From Halobacteriales archaeon YIM A00010 (GTDB lineage: Archaea > Halobacteriota > Halobacteria > Halobacteriales > Haloarculaceae), in the NCBI GenBank assembly GCA_025041175.1, contig JAKCFJ010000001.1, positions 1,426,001 through 1,490,000 on the forward strand: a stretch of DNA of 64,000 nt, given 5' to 3'. Shown here piece after piece: positions 44,870 to 54,006 of this stretch (position 1 is its first letter; the number at the start of each line of letters is the position of its first letter). The notes under the pieces were generated by a model that did not search any database, had not been told where the DNA came from, and saw nothing but the letters and a program-made list of their open reading frames with translations. The translations under genes were made by a program, and so were the position numbers.

Positions 44870-46963
44870 ATGGACCAGAAGCGCGAGCTGAGCAGCATCG
44901 ACCTCGCGGCGCTCGTCACGGAGCTTCGGGCGTACGAGGGCGCGAAGGTCGATAAGGCGTATCTCTACGAAGATTCGCTGGTGCGGCTCCGGATGCGCGA
45001 TTTCGATCGCGGGCGCGTCGAGCTGTTGATCGAGGCCGGCGATCCGAAGCGGCTCCACGCCGCCGATCCCGAGAACGTTCCGGACGCACCGGGCCGTCCG
45101 CCGAACTTCGCCATGATGCTCAGAAACCGGATCTCCGGCGCGGATTTCGCCGGCATCGAGCAGTACGAGTACGACCGCATCGTCACCCTCCGGTTCGATC
45201 GGCCGGACAACACCACCCTCGTGATCGCGGAGCTGTTCGGCGACGGAAACGTGGTGGTGTGTAACGCCGATTACGAGATCATCGACTGTCTGGAGACGGT
45301 TCGGCTCTCCTCTCGGACGGTTGCGCCCGGCGCGCAGTACGAGTACCCTGAATCCCGGTTCGATCCGCTGACCGCGACCGAAGCGGAGTTCCACCGGCAG
45401 ATGGAGACCTCCGACACCGACATCGTTCGCACGCTCGCAACCCAGCTCAACTTCGGTGGACTGTGGGCAGAGGAGCTCTGTTCGCGGGCCGACATCGAGA
45501 AAACCAAATCGATCGAAGATGCCGGCGAAACGGAGTATGCGGAGCTCTTTCACGTTCTCACGGATCTTAGGGACGCGCTTGCAGAGGGTGCGTTCGACCC
45601 GCGCGTCTACTACGAAGACGACGCCCGAGTCGACGTCACACCGATTCCGCTCCTCGAACGCGAGGCGCTCGAAACCGAGCGGTTCGACACGTTCAACGAG
45701 GCGATCGATTCGTATTTCGTCGGACTGGACGAGGCAGACGCCGCCACGAGCACCGAACCCGAACGTCCCGACTTCGAGGCGGAAATCGAGAAGTTCGAGC
45801 GGATCATCGAGCAACAAGAGGGCGCGATCGAGGACTTCGAGCACGAAGCGAACCAGGAGCGGCGGAAGGCGGAGCTGCTGTACGAACGCTACGGGCTGGT
45901 GGACGAGGTGCTGTCCGCGATCCAGGACGCCCGCGGGGACGATCTCCCGTGGGACGAGATCCAGGCGCGGTTCGAGGAGGGAGCAGAACAAGACATCCCC
46001 GCCGCCGAGGCCGTGCGATCTGTCGACGGCGCGCAGGGAACGGTGACGCTCGATCTCGACGACGCCACCGTCACGATCGATACGACGATCGGCGTCGAGA
46101 AGAACGCCGACCGGCTCTACCAGGAGGCAAAGCGGATCGAAGAGAAACGGGAGGGTGCGCTCGAAGCAATCGAAGAGACGCGCGACCAGCTCGCAGCCGC
46201 CGAACGACGCCGAGACACGTGGGCCGAAAGCGACGACACCGAGGAGGAAGACACCGAGGAGACGACGCCCGAGGAGTGGCTCTCCCGGCCGTCGATCCCG
46301 GTTCGACGCGAGGAGAAGTGGTACGAACGCTTCCGGTGGTTCCACACGAGCGACGGCTTCCTCGTCATCGGCGGACGCAACGCGGACCAGAACGAGGAGC
46401 TGGTGAAAAAATACATGGAAAGCAGCGATCTGTTCTTTCACACACAGGCCCACGGCGCTCCGGCGACGATCCTGAAAGCGACCGGTCCGAGCGAAGCGGC
46501 CAAGGACGTCGACATCCCCGAGCGCAGCCGCGAGGAAGCCGCCCAGTTCGCGGTGTCGTACTCCTCGGTCTGGAAGGACGGCCACTACAGCGGCGACGTG
46601 TATATGGCGACCCCTGATCAGGTGACGAAAACGCCCGAAAGCGGCGAATTCATCGAGAAAGGGTCGTTCGTCATTCGGGGAGAGCGGACGTACCACCGCG
46701 ACACCGCTGTCGGCGTTTCGATCGGCATCACCTGTGAACCCCGAACGCGGGTCATCGGCGGTCCCCCCGACGCGATCGAAGAACAGGCCGTCACGAGGAT
46801 CGATCTCGAACCCGGACGGTACGCCCAAAACGACATCGCCAAGCTCGTCTACCGGGAGTTCCGCGACCGATTCGAAGACGAAGCATTCGTGCGGAAAGTG
46901 GCGAGCCCCGACCTGATTCAGGAGTTCTGTCCGGCCGGCGGGAGCCGCATCAACGAGGAATAG
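44870..46963 (+). CDS. rqcH: Ribosome quality-control protein RqcH (NEMF/Rqc2 homologue)
   Basis: Binds split 60S-like subunits with stalled peptidyl-tRNA and recruits Ala-tRNA for C-terminal tailing. 697 residues from ATG at 44870: an NFACT-N domain (LAALVTELRAYEGAKVDKAY), a middle helical/coiled-coil region (about 300-480, EIEKFERIIEQQEGAIEDFE), an acidic stretch, and NFACT-R (FRWFHTSDGFLVIGGRNADQ, LFFHTQAHGAPATIL). All modules expected of archaeal members are present. egsA follows downstream under its own TATA box. Confidence 0.94.
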   Translation: MDQKRELSSIDLAALVTELRAYEGAKVDKAYLYEDSLVRLRMRDFDRGRVELLIEAGDPKRLHAADPENVPDAPGRPPNFAMMLRNRISGADFAGIEQYEYDRIVTLRFDRPDNTTLVIAELFGDGNVVVCNADYEIIDCLETVRLSSRTVAPGAQYEYPESRFDPLTATEAEFHRQMETSDTDIVRTLATQLNFGGLWAEELCSRADIEKTKSIEDAGETEYAELFHVLTDLRDALAEGAFDPRVYYEDDARVDVTPIPLLEREALETERFDTFNEAIDSYFVGLDEADAATSTEPERPDFEAEIEKFERIIEQQEGAIEDFEHEANQERRKAELLYERYGLVDEVLSAIQDARGDDLPWDEIQARFEEGAEQDIPAAEAVRSVDGAQGTVTLDLDDATVTIDTTIGVEKNADRLYQEAKRIEEKREGALEAIEETRDQLAAAERRRDTWAESDDTEEEDTEETTPEEWLSRPSIPVRREEKWYERFRWFHTSDGFLVIGGRNADQNEELVKKYMESSDLFFHTQAHGAPATILKATGPSEAAKDVDIPERSREEAAQFAVSYSSVWKDGHYSGDVYMATPDQVTKTPESGEFIEKGSFVIRGERTYHRDTAVGVSIGITCEPRTRVIGGPPDAIEEQAVTRIDLEPGRYAQNDIAKLVYREFRDRFEDEAFVRKVASPDLIQEFCPAGGSRINEE

Positions 46964-47029
46964 CTGTGCGTTGGGTCCGTTCGGATCGGATCGTGGCTGT
47001 TCTGAACGGACTGTGGCGACGTATCCGAT

Positions 47030-47038
47030 AGTATATAC
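47030..47038 (+). promoter_or_regulatory. TATA box of egsA
   Basis: agtatatac lies about 27 bases before the ATG at 47061, a good leaderless promoter and the main reason for that start choice. Confidence 0.6.
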
Positions 47039-47060
47039 TGCCCGGTGGACTGTTCCCTGT

Positions 47061-48110
47061 ATGTTCGAAAAGCGGTCGTGGATTCAGTTACCGCGCAACG
47101 TAGTGATCGGTCACGGGGTGATCGCAGAGACGGGGACGATGCTCGCGGATCTCCACCTCTCGGGCGTCCCGCTCGTCGTGACGAGCCCGACACCGAAAGC
47201 CATCGCCACCGATCGGATCACGGAACAGTTGTCGTACGATCCGCCGGTGGAGCTCGTCGAGCACCCCCGGTTCGCGTCGGTCGAGCGCGTCATCGAGCGC
47301 GCCCGGGACGAAGACGCCGGCTATCTCCTCGGGATCGGTGGCGGAACGGTGATCGATGTCGCCAAGATGGCCGCCGACGAACTGGGTGTTGGATTCGTCT
47401 CCGTGCCGACGACGGCGAGCCACGATGGCATCGTCAGCGGGCGTGGGTCGCTCCCGAGCGGAGGCACCCGCCACAGCGTCGCTGCGGATCCACCGATGGG
47501 TGTGATAGCGGACACGGCCGTCATCGCTGACGCCCCCTGGAAGTACACGACCGCCGGCTGTGCGGACATCATCAGCAACTACACCGCCGTTCGGGACTGG
47601 CAGCTCGCACACCGGCTGAAAAACGCCGAATATTCGGAGTATGCGGGCGCGCTCTCGCGGATGACGGCTGAGATGCTCGTCGGAAACGCGGACTCGATCA
47701 AACAGGGACTGGAAGATTCGGCGTGGGTCGTGATGAAGGCGCTGGTCTCCTCTGGCGTCGCCATGAGCATCGCGGACTCCTCACGTCCGGCCAGCGGAGC
47801 GGAACACCTCGTCTCCCACCAGCTCGATCGCATCGCGGCGGGAACTGCCCTGCACGGCCACCAGGTCGGCGTCGCAACCATCACGACGGAGTATCTCCAC
47901 ACCGGACAGGACGGGAACTGGCAGAACGTGCAGAGCGCGCTTTCGAACATCGGCGCGCCGACGACGACCGACGAACTCGGCCACACCACGGACGACTTCA
48001 TCGAAGCGATGACCACCGCTCACGAAATCCGCGATCGCTACACCATCCTCGGCAACGGCATCAGCGAGGCCGCCGCGCGCGAAGCCGCACGGGTCACCGG
48101 CGTGATCTGA
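47061..48110 (+). CDS. egsA: sn-Glycerol-1-phosphate dehydrogenase
   Basis: Makes the sn-glycerol-1-phosphate backbone of archaeal ether lipids from dihydroxyacetone phosphate with NAD(P)H. 349 residues: GIGGGTVIDVAK nucleotide motif, PTTASHDGIVSG with the zinc Asp-His, ADIISNYTAVRDW, and HQLDRIAAG/HGHQVGVAT with further zinc His. Iron-type alcohol dehydrogenase fold. It is flanked by a MITE-like element directly downstream. Confidence 0.95.
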   Translation: MFEKRSWIQLPRNVVIGHGVIAETGTMLADLHLSGVPLVVTSPTPKAIATDRITEQLSYDPPVELVEHPRFASVERVIERARDEDAGYLLGIGGGTVIDVAKMAADELGVGFVSVPTTASHDGIVSGRGSLPSGGTRHSVAADPPMGVIADTAVIADAPWKYTTAGCADIISNYTAVRDWQLAHRLKNAEYSEYAGALSRMTAEMLVGNADSIKQGLEDSAWVVMKALVSSGVAMSIADSSRPASGAEHLVSHQLDRIAAGTALHGHQVGVATITTEYLHTGQDGNWQNVQSALSNIGAPTTTDELGHTTDDFIEAMTTAHEIRDRYTILGNGISEAAAREAARVTGVI

Positions 48111-48139
48111 TACTGTCGGTCACGGACCGTTGAACACTC

Positions 48140-48248
48140 ATACTGTCGGTCATAATCACGTCAATCCATAGTGGCGTGAATGGGTTCTCGTGGCGATGAC
48201 TAAACCGAACAGGCCACCCCATGGTGACAAGCCTATGACCGACAGTAT
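48140..48248. mobile_element. MITE-like element, copy B (109 bp)
   Basis: Perfect 14-bp inverted ends identical to copy A: atactgtcggtcat (48140-48153) and atgaccgacagtat (48235-48248). Same 109-bp length. A further half end atactgtcggtca lies at 48110-48122, beginning on the last base of the egsA stop codon, perhaps a remnant of an earlier insertion. The right end is 4 bases from the Nudix-like stop codon. Confidence 0.75.
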
Positions 48249-48251
48249 GAA

Positions 48252-48737
48252 CTACTCCAGCAAGGGATAGGCGGCCACCGGTGCGCTCGCCGTGTGCCAA
48301 CTCGCACACTCCGCCGGCTCGCCTGTCTCGTACACCGCCTCGAACAACACGGACAACCGGTAGACGGGATCCCGATCCGGTCCCGACGTATCGTGTACGG
48401 CGACGATGTTGGCGCTGACGAGATCCACGACGTGGCAGAAGATCCCGGTCCGCTCTCGAACGAGACGGCGCGCAGCCATCTCGACCGACGCATCGCCCAC
48501 CTCAATCAGCCCGTGGGGCGTCCGCTCGACGCCGTCGGTCTCACACACCAACACCCCCTCCTCGTTGTGAACCTTCACGTCAACCTCGATAGCGCCGTGC
48601 TCGCTGCGCTGTGCGACGCGCTCGTACGTCTCCCGGTCAACACTCACCGAAGATTGATGGATCGAAAACGAGTCATACGAATCTTGAAGTGTATCTAACA
48701 CTTCGGTCACCTGCTTCTGTGTCCGACCGGTCGCCAT
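48252..48737 (-). CDS. Nudix-like protein with a degenerate Nudix box
   Basis: 161 residues. The central part reads GLIEVGDASVEMAARRLVRERTGI, aligning with G-x5-E-x7-R-E-x2-E-E-x-G. The first Glu is displaced and the REUXEE core is R-L-V-R-E-R, so only one of the usual metal-binding glutamates is kept. Strands before and after (VDVKVHNEEGVLVCE, RLSVLFEAVYETGEP) fit the fold. It may bind nucleotides without hydrolysing them. Similar proteins are widespread in haloarchaea without known function. Confidence 0.68.
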   Translation of the reverse strand: MATGRTQKQVTEVLDTLQDSYDSFSIHQSSVSVDRETYERVAQRSEHGAIEVDVKVHNEEGVLVCETDGVERTPHGLIEVGDASVEMAARRLVRERTGIFCHVVDLVSANIVAVHDTSGPDRDPVYRLSVLFEAVYETGEPAECASWHTASAPVAAYPLLE

Positions 48738-48879
48738 GCCCGTCGGTAGAACGCTGCTGTGACATAAGTCTTGTAGATATAGTTGTATACATATCTAAAG
48801 ATATTGATTTTTATTCATTGGATGTTTGTTTTTCACATCGTTCGTCGATCGTTGTGGATCCACTGCTCGTTGGGGAGGT

Positions 48880-49374
48880 TCACTGGGTCGCGTTCATCCA
48901 GTTGCGGAGCGCCGGGAGGGAAGCGACGCCACCGAGTCCCAGCGCGAGCACACAGCCCGCGTAGATGACGATCATCGACGTCATGCCGTACAGGGGATTG
49001 ATCGACAGGGGTGCAAATGGTCGGATGTCCAAATAGAGGACCGAGTCGAGCGTGACGTGAAGCCACGTTCCCGTCACGCTTGCCAGCAGGACGGCCCCGA
49101 CGGAATCGGGCCGGGAGCTGATTCGATCCATCACGTCCGGTGCCCACCGGGCACAGGCGAGCACACCGCCAGCGAGCACACCAGCGAGCAGGGTCGCCCC
49201 GAGATACGTGTGTAGCGGTCCGTGCAACCGTCCGGAGAGGATCCCGAAGAACACGAGCGTCGCTCGAACGTCGACGATCACGTTCCCAACGAGGAACGTC
49301 ACGAAGTCGAGCCGCCGTCTGAGCGGAACGCCGAACAACAGTGCGGGACCGAAATGAAAGGGAGTGAACGGCAC
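48880..49374 (-). CDS. YdjM/DUF457-like membrane-bound metal-dependent hydrolase
   Basis: 164 residues from GTG at 49374 (MPFTPFHFGPALLFG), the normal family opening. Conserved His/Asp along the membrane face: FTPFHFGP, GNVIVDVRA, LHGPLHTYLG, TGTWLHVTLDSVLYLD. Four or five hydrophobic segments. The pattern suggests a membrane metal site, but no substrate is established. Convergence with neighbours is not tight. AT-rich DNA precedes the Nudix-like gene beyond it. Confidence 0.8.
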   Translation of the reverse strand: MPFTPFHFGPALLFGVPLRRRLDFVTFLVGNVIVDVRATLVFFGILSGRLHGPLHTYLGATLLAGVLAGGVLACARWAPDVMDRISSRPDSVGAVLLASVTGTWLHVTLDSVLYLDIRPFAPLSINPLYGMTSMIVIYAGCVLALGLGGVASLPALRNWMNATQ

Positions 49375-49430
49375 ACGCTGTGTGTTTCCCTGAACGAACA
49401 AAGCCCTGATGGCCCGAGCCGAACAGTTCG

Positions 49431-50867
49431 TCAGTCGGCGGTCGATACGGGTTCGTGCTCGTCGTCGATAGTCGGGCGCGTCACGTCCCTGTCGGCCGAT
49501 TCGCCGGAGATGTCGTAGGGGTATTCGCCGGTCACACAGCCCAGACAGAGATCGTCTTTGTGACTATCCAGTGCGCGCGCGACGGCGTCGATCGAGAGGT
49601 ACGCGAGGCTGTCCGCGCCGATCTCCTCGCAGATCTCCTCGACGCTCCGGTCGGCGGCGATGAGCTCCGACCGGCTCGCCATGTCGATGCCCATATAACA
49701 GGGTGCGACGATCGGCGGCGCGCCGATGCGCATGTGCACCTCCTTGGCCCCGGCCTCGTACAACAGTTTGACCAGCTGCGTCGAGGTGGTGCCCCGAACG
49801 ATGCTGTCGTCGATGAGCGTGACGGTTTTGCCCTCGACGGTGCTTTTGATGGGGTTGAGCTTCAGCCGCACCGCGCGTTCGCGGGCGTCTTGTGTGGGCA
49901 TGATGAACGTCCGGCCCACGTACCGGTTTTTCATCAATCCCTCCGCGAACTCCACCCCGTCGGCAGCCTCGGCGTACCCGCCGGCGAACGCCCGGCCCGA
50001 GTCCGGAACGGGCATGACGACGTCCGTCCCGACGCCCGATTCCTCCCAGAGCTGTCGACCCAGCTCGCGGCGGACTTCGTACACGAGGTTGTCGTCGATG
50101 ACCGAATCCGGGCGGGCGAAATACACGTGCTCGAAAAAGCAGTGAGCGCTGTGAGCGCGGTCATCGAGCTGGTAGGAGGTGTACCCCGCCCCGTCGGGAT
50201 CGAGCCGGATCAGCTCGCCGGGGCGAACGTCCCGAATCAGCTCACCATCCAGGGTGTCGATCGCGGCGCTCTCGCTCGTCAACACGTAACCGTCCTCAAG
50301 CTTGCCGAGACAGAGCGGGCGGTTGCCCTCCGGGTCGCGGACGCCGACGACCGCGTCGTCGTGGATGATCGTCAGCGCATACGAGCCGTGGATCCGCCCC
50401 ATCGTCTGCCTGACCGCCTGGATGAGACCTCCATCGAGGAGATTCCGTGCGAGATCGTGGGCGATCACTTCCGTGTCGCCGTCGGAGGTAAAGGCGTGGC
50501 CCTGTCCGGCCAACTCGTCGCGGACCGCGTCCGCATTGACGAGATTGCCGTTGTGAGAGAGACCCAACGAGCCGCTTTTGAACGACACCGAAAACGGCTG
50601 GGCACAACAGCTGTCCACGCTGCCCGACGTCGGGTAGCGGACGTGTCCGATCCCGACGCGTCCGTGTAATCCCTCGAGAGCCTCCTCCGTGAACGCCTCC
50701 CCGACGAGCCCCATCTCGACGTGATCGTACTGTTGGAATCCATCGTGTGTGACGATGCCAGCGGACTCCTGGCCGCGGTGCTGTAAGGCGTACAACGCGT
50801 AGTAAAGTGGGTGAGCGGCGTTCCGGTCGGCGAGCGATACCCCGACAACGCCGCATTTCTCATGCAT
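49431..50867 (-). CDS. purF: Amidophosphoribosyltransferase
   Basis: First step of purine synthesis. 478 residues with a four-residue propeptide MHEK before the catalytic N-terminal Cys (CGVVGVSL), the Ntn glutaminase (VGIGHVRYPTSG, GLSHNGNLVN) and the PRT domain (TLIDDSIVRGTTS). Cysteines for a 4Fe-4S cluster are in CFFEHVYFARP, APCYMGIDM and LCLGCVTGEYP, as in the Bacillus-type enzyme. It is downstream of the rpl37e-lsm pair with an 81-base gap, possibly cotranscribed. Confidence 0.96.
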   Translation of the reverse strand: MHEKCGVVGVSLADRNAAHPLYYALYALQHRGQESAGIVTHDGFQQYDHVEMGLVGEAFTEEALEGLHGRVGIGHVRYPTSGSVDSCCAQPFSVSFKSGSLGLSHNGNLVNADAVRDELAGQGHAFTSDGDTEVIAHDLARNLLDGGLIQAVRQTMGRIHGSYALTIIHDDAVVGVRDPEGNRPLCLGKLEDGYVLTSESAAIDTLDGELIRDVRPGELIRLDPDGAGYTSYQLDDRAHSAHCFFEHVYFARPDSVIDDNLVYEVRRELGRQLWEESGVGTDVVMPVPDSGRAFAGGYAEAADGVEFAEGLMKNRYVGRTFIMPTQDARERAVRLKLNPIKSTVEGKTVTLIDDSIVRGTTSTQLVKLLYEAGAKEVHMRIGAPPIVAPCYMGIDMASRSELIAADRSVEEICEEIGADSLAYLSIDAVARALDSHKDDLCLGCVTGEYPYDISGESADRDVTRPTIDDEHEPVSTAD

Positions 50868-50948
50868 TGTCGTATGAATGTATGGTTTGCCCGTATTCGG
50901 CGTTCTCTTCCACGTCCGGGTCGAATGCGGGCGCTGTGTGGTCCCGTT

Positions 50949-51122
50949 TCAATCCTCGGCCTTGGACTGCCACGCGTACTCGCGTCGCTTGGCCGATTGT
51001 CCGAACCCACACGCCGCACACACCTTCTTCTTCACGTGATAGGATTTTTCCCCACACCGACGACACCGGACGTGTGTCGTTTTGTTCTTCTGTCCTTGGC
51101 TTGGGGTTCCCGCTCCAGTCAT
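50949..51122 (-). CDS. rpl37e: 50S ribosomal protein L37e
   Basis: 57 residues from ATG at 51122: [20 protein letters not shown] then the zinc finger. Zinc cysteines are CRRCGE near residue 20 and CAACGF near residue 35, in a very basic protein. The ATG overlaps the lsm stop (ATGA). It is conserved as lsm-rpl37e in archaea, a link between an RNA-binding Sm ring and ribosome biogenesis. Confidence 0.95.
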   Translation of the reverse strand: MTGAGTPSQGQKNKTTHVRCRRCGEKSYHVKKKVCAACGFGQSAKRREYAWQSKAED

Positions 51123-51304
51123 GTGTTGATGGAAACGACGTTATCGCCGCGTATAACGGTTGTGTCTTCATCTGATTCGACGACGAGATTCATGTGCTGA
51201 TCGTAGCCGGTCAGCTCGCCGGTGAACGTCTCCCCATCTTTCAGAGAAATCGTCACAACGGTTCCAAGTGATTCTTCCAATACATCGAGCGGTCGTCCAG
51301 CCAT
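51119..51304 (-). CDS. lsm: Sm-like (Lsm) RNA-binding protein
   Basis: 61 residues, a single Sm fold: Sm1 ([36 protein letters not shown]) and Sm2 ([13 protein letters not shown]). It assembles as a ring that binds U-rich RNA, including small RNAs. It is first in the lsm-rpl37e(-purF) unit, with an ATGA overlap with rpl37e. Confidence 0.95.
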   Translation of the reverse strand: MAGRPLDVLEESLGTVVTISLKDGETFTGELTGYDQHMNLVVESDEDTTVIRGDNVVSINT

Positions 51305-51403
51305 ATTCTCTTGGCCTCGTTCCTCTGTCTTAAGCCCACCGAGTGCGATCGACGAGAGTGTGAGACCACACCACGGACATCGGTGACATGTGTGAGATAT
51401 ATT

Positions 51404-52465
51404 TCAATTCATAACAAATGATTGTATGTTGTCTATTTCGGCACCCACAGCCCCGAGTAGCTCCGCGATCGCATCGAGGTCGTCGGTGTCGACGAGTTCG
51501 ACAGGGGTGTGCATGTACCGGTTCGGGAGAGAGACGCTCAGCGATGGCACTCCGCCGCGGGTGGTGTAGAACGCGTCGGTGTCGGTTCCGGTGGCGCTGC
51601 CGTCGGCTTGGAGTTGAACGTCGATCCCTTCGGTGTCGGCCACGCGTCGCGCGTGGTCGACGAGCCGCGGGTGGTTCGCGCTGCCCCGAGCGATCACCGG
51701 TCCGGCTCCGAGTTCGACGTCGTCTGTCGCTTGGGCCGGAACGTCGGGCGAATCGGTCGCGTGGGTCACGTCCACGACGACGAACGCGTCGGGCGTCAGA
51801 TCGAATCCGACCATTCGAGCGCCCTTGAAACCGAGTTCTTCCTGCACGGTGGCGACCGCGTACACCGTCGCATCGGCGTCGCGTTGGGTCGCCCGCCGCA
51901 GCCCTTCGGCTGCCGCCCACACACCAATCCGGTTGTCCATTCCCCGAGCCGCCAGCCGCGTCCCGTGCAACGACGCGATCTCCCCCGACACCGTGATCGG
52001 ATCACCCACCTCGACGAGCTTCTCGGCGTCCGTCCGGGAGTCGACCCCGATGTCGACGTGTTGCTCGCCAATGTCGTCCACCGCATCGTCGCCCTCTCGC
52101 AGATGGATGGCCGTCTGTCCGATGACGCCGGAAACCGGCTGTTCGGCGTGAACCGTGACGTGCTGGCCCCGCGTGACGGTTTTGTCAGTCCCGCCGACGC
52201 TCGTCAGCTTCAGAAAGCCCTCGTCGGTGATGGCCCGCACCATCAGCCCGATCTCGTCGGCGTGGCCAGCGAACGCGATCTCAGCGTCGCTTTCCCCGTG
52301 GTGGACCGCGACCGCGTTGCCGTAGGCGTCCATCCGAACCTCGTCCGCGAACGACTCGACGTACTCCATCCACACCCGCTGTCCGGCGCGCTCGAACCCG
52401 GACGGCGAATCAATTGTCAGCAATTCGTTAAGAAAATCCCGTTGACGGTCCTTCATACCCTGCAT
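51404..52465 (-). CDS. M42-family aminopeptidase (tetrahedral aminopeptidase)
   Basis: Cytosolic dodecameric peptidase of the TET type. 353 residues: metal ligands in FAGHADEIGLMV (His), LAARGMDNRIGV (Asp), VQEELGFKGA (Glu-Glu), VVDVTHATD (Asp) and RYMHTPVELV (His). Start at ATG 52465, or 52456 (MKDRQRDF). Finishes peptide breakdown after the proteasome. Substrate preference is not predictable. Confidence 0.93.
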   Translation of the reverse strand: MQGMKDRQRDFLNELLTIDSPSGFERAGQRVWMEYVESFADEVRMDAYGNAVAVHHGESDAEIAFAGHADEIGLMVRAITDEGFLKLTSVGGTDKTVTRGQHVTVHAEQPVSGVIGQTAIHLREGDDAVDDIGEQHVDIGVDSRTDAEKLVEVGDPITVSGEIASLHGTRLAARGMDNRIGVWAAAEGLRRATQRDADATVYAVATVQEELGFKGARMVGFDLTPDAFVVVDVTHATDSPDVPAQATDDVELGAGPVIARGSANHPRLVDHARRVADTEGIDVQLQADGSATGTDTDAFYTTRGGVPSLSVSLPNRYMHTPVELVDTDDLDAIAELLGAVGAEIDNIQSFVMN

Positions 52466-52571
52466 AGACTGTGTGGAGGCATGAACGCCTCGATTGATCG
52501 GTTTCCTGATTTTGGATACTATTATTTTTATTTGAAATGTCTGGGTAGAGAACTAAATTACGCGTTTGCGA

Positions 52572-53408
52572 CTATTTTTTGTCAGTAGATGTTTTGAGGA
52601 ATTCTCGGAGCGTTTCGACGACGAACGCGGGGGCATCGACGTGTGAATGGTGACCGGCGTCCGGGATCGGACGGGCGTCGGCAGTGGGGATGATTTCGGC
52701 CATATACCGCGCGTGGCGGGCCATCGACGGCGGTTCACGCTCGCCGTACAGCAGCAGGGACGGGACGGTGATCGCCCCGTGATCGACATCGATGTCGGGG
52801 TAGGAAACGAGCGCCGATCGGATCTTTCCTGCCTCCTCTGGCGGTGTCTCGGGGAACGGTTCGGCGTGGCTTCGTTTGATCTCCTCGGCAGCGAGATCAC
52901 CGTTCGCCGTTTCGTCATGTCGCCACTGGTTGATCCACTGGACCACCGAGTAGAGGCGATCGGGCGCGACGAGTGGAGCAATCGCCTCGATCGTGGTCGG
53001 CACCAGCCGTCGTTCGATCCACTCGCCTCGCGTCAGGAGTTCCGGTGTGGTCGCACTCAACGTACAGAGGGCGGAAATGGTTTCCGGGGATCGGGCGGCG
53101 TAGGTTTGGGCGATCATCCCACCCATCGAGAGCCCACACAGTGGGGGACGATCGAGGTCCAGCGCCGTGATGAACGCATCCAGGTCGTCGGCGTACAGTC
53201 CGATCGTGTACTCGGCGGGCTCGGAGCCGCCGGTTCGACCGTGGCCTCGGAGGTCGGGCACGACGACGCGAACGTCGTTCGTGAGCGGCTGGAGCTGTTC
53301 GGCCCAGAGCCGGTGATCGCTCATCGCTCCGTGGAGGAACACGACCGGTGGGCCGTCGCCGTGTTCCTCGTAGTACGTTTGGATGCCGTTCGTCCGAACG
53401 GTTGGCAC
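52572..53408 (-). CDS. Alpha/beta-fold hydrolase
   Basis: 278 residues from GTG at 53408 (MPTVRTNGIQTYYEEHGDG), which has a TATA-like gataataaat at about -30. An upstream ATG at 53438 would overlap that element. Oxyanion motif VFLHGAMSDH, nucleophile elbow LCGLSMGGMIAQ (Ser), acid near LLLYGERE, and the last His in DAGHHSHVDAP. A typical esterase/hydrolase of this size. Substrate unknown. Confidence 0.87.
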   Translation of the reverse strand: MPTVRTNGIQTYYEEHGDGPPVVFLHGAMSDHRLWAEQLQPLTNDVRVVVPDLRGHGRTGGSEPAEYTIGLYADDLDAFITALDLDRPPLCGLSMGGMIAQTYAARSPETISALCTLSATTPELLTRGEWIERRLVPTTIEAIAPLVAPDRLYSVVQWINQWRHDETANGDLAAEEIKRSHAEPFPETPPEEAGKIRSALVSYPDIDVDHGAITVPSLLLYGEREPPSMARHARYMAEIIPTADARPIPDAGHHSHVDAPAFVVETLREFLKTSTDKK

Positions 53409-53571
53409 TATTACGTCTGCGTGACAATTTATCATCAATCTTGGGGCGACAGTGTGCGGTTTCTGTCGTTCGGTTCCGTGCTCTGGGCGTTCACACAGGA
53501 ACGCGTTCGCGGTGACGACAGTATGAGCAACCGAGCCAAATTCCTATGCGTGTGCCGGCCGTACTCCGACT

Positions 53572-53943
53572 ATGGACGTCACCGTTTTCAAACTAGAGGT
53601 CGACGAACCCACGTTTAACGCGCCGTTCAGCGAGTGTACGCGATCCGACGACGCGTCTTCCACCGACGAATCGTCGGGGTCGAGCGTGAAACGCATCGTC
53701 GGACTCGGCACGGTGCTCGTGACGGCGCTACTCGGGGGTGTGCTCGCACTCAAACGCCGGCTCGGTGGTGATGAGACCGAATCGGAGAGCGATCCGTCAC
53801 CTCCCCCCGCCACCGAGGAGGAGGAAAACGGAAACCGCGGGGCCATCCGGGCGCTCGTCGGACTCGTCTTTGTTATACTGGTGTCGATACTGATGAAGAA
53901 AAAACGGGCGTCGAAAGAGGACGAACCGGTTTCACCCGAGTGA
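53572..53943 (+). CDS. Small membrane protein of unknown function
   Basis: 123 residues. An N-terminal soluble, beta-like part (MDVTVFKLEVDEPTFNAPFS), an acidic Ser-rich linker, then two hydrophobic segments: IVGLGTVLVTALLGGVLAL and IRALVGLVFVILVSIL, with an acidic Pro-rich loop between. The C-terminus is basic then acidic (MKKKRASKEDEPVSPE). No family recognised. Followed by the metalloprotease gene in the same direction after 63 bases. Confidence 0.6.
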   Translation: MDVTVFKLEVDEPTFNAPFSECTRSDDASSTDESSGSSVKRIVGLGTVLVTALLGGVLALKRRLGGDETESESDPSPPPATEEEENGNRGAIRALVGLVFVILVSILMKKKRASKEDEPVSPE

Positions 53944-54006
53944 GCCGGGAGCCAGCGGCGTTCGTGGAGGCGGAAGGACTTTGCGTTGTGCGCACCTTTT
54001 ATTTCC

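Noticed and set aside
44411-46828. 805-codon minus-strand frame opposite rqcH
   Set aside because: Shadow of the rqcH gene. No domain is recognisable in it, and RqcH domains are continuous on the plus strand.
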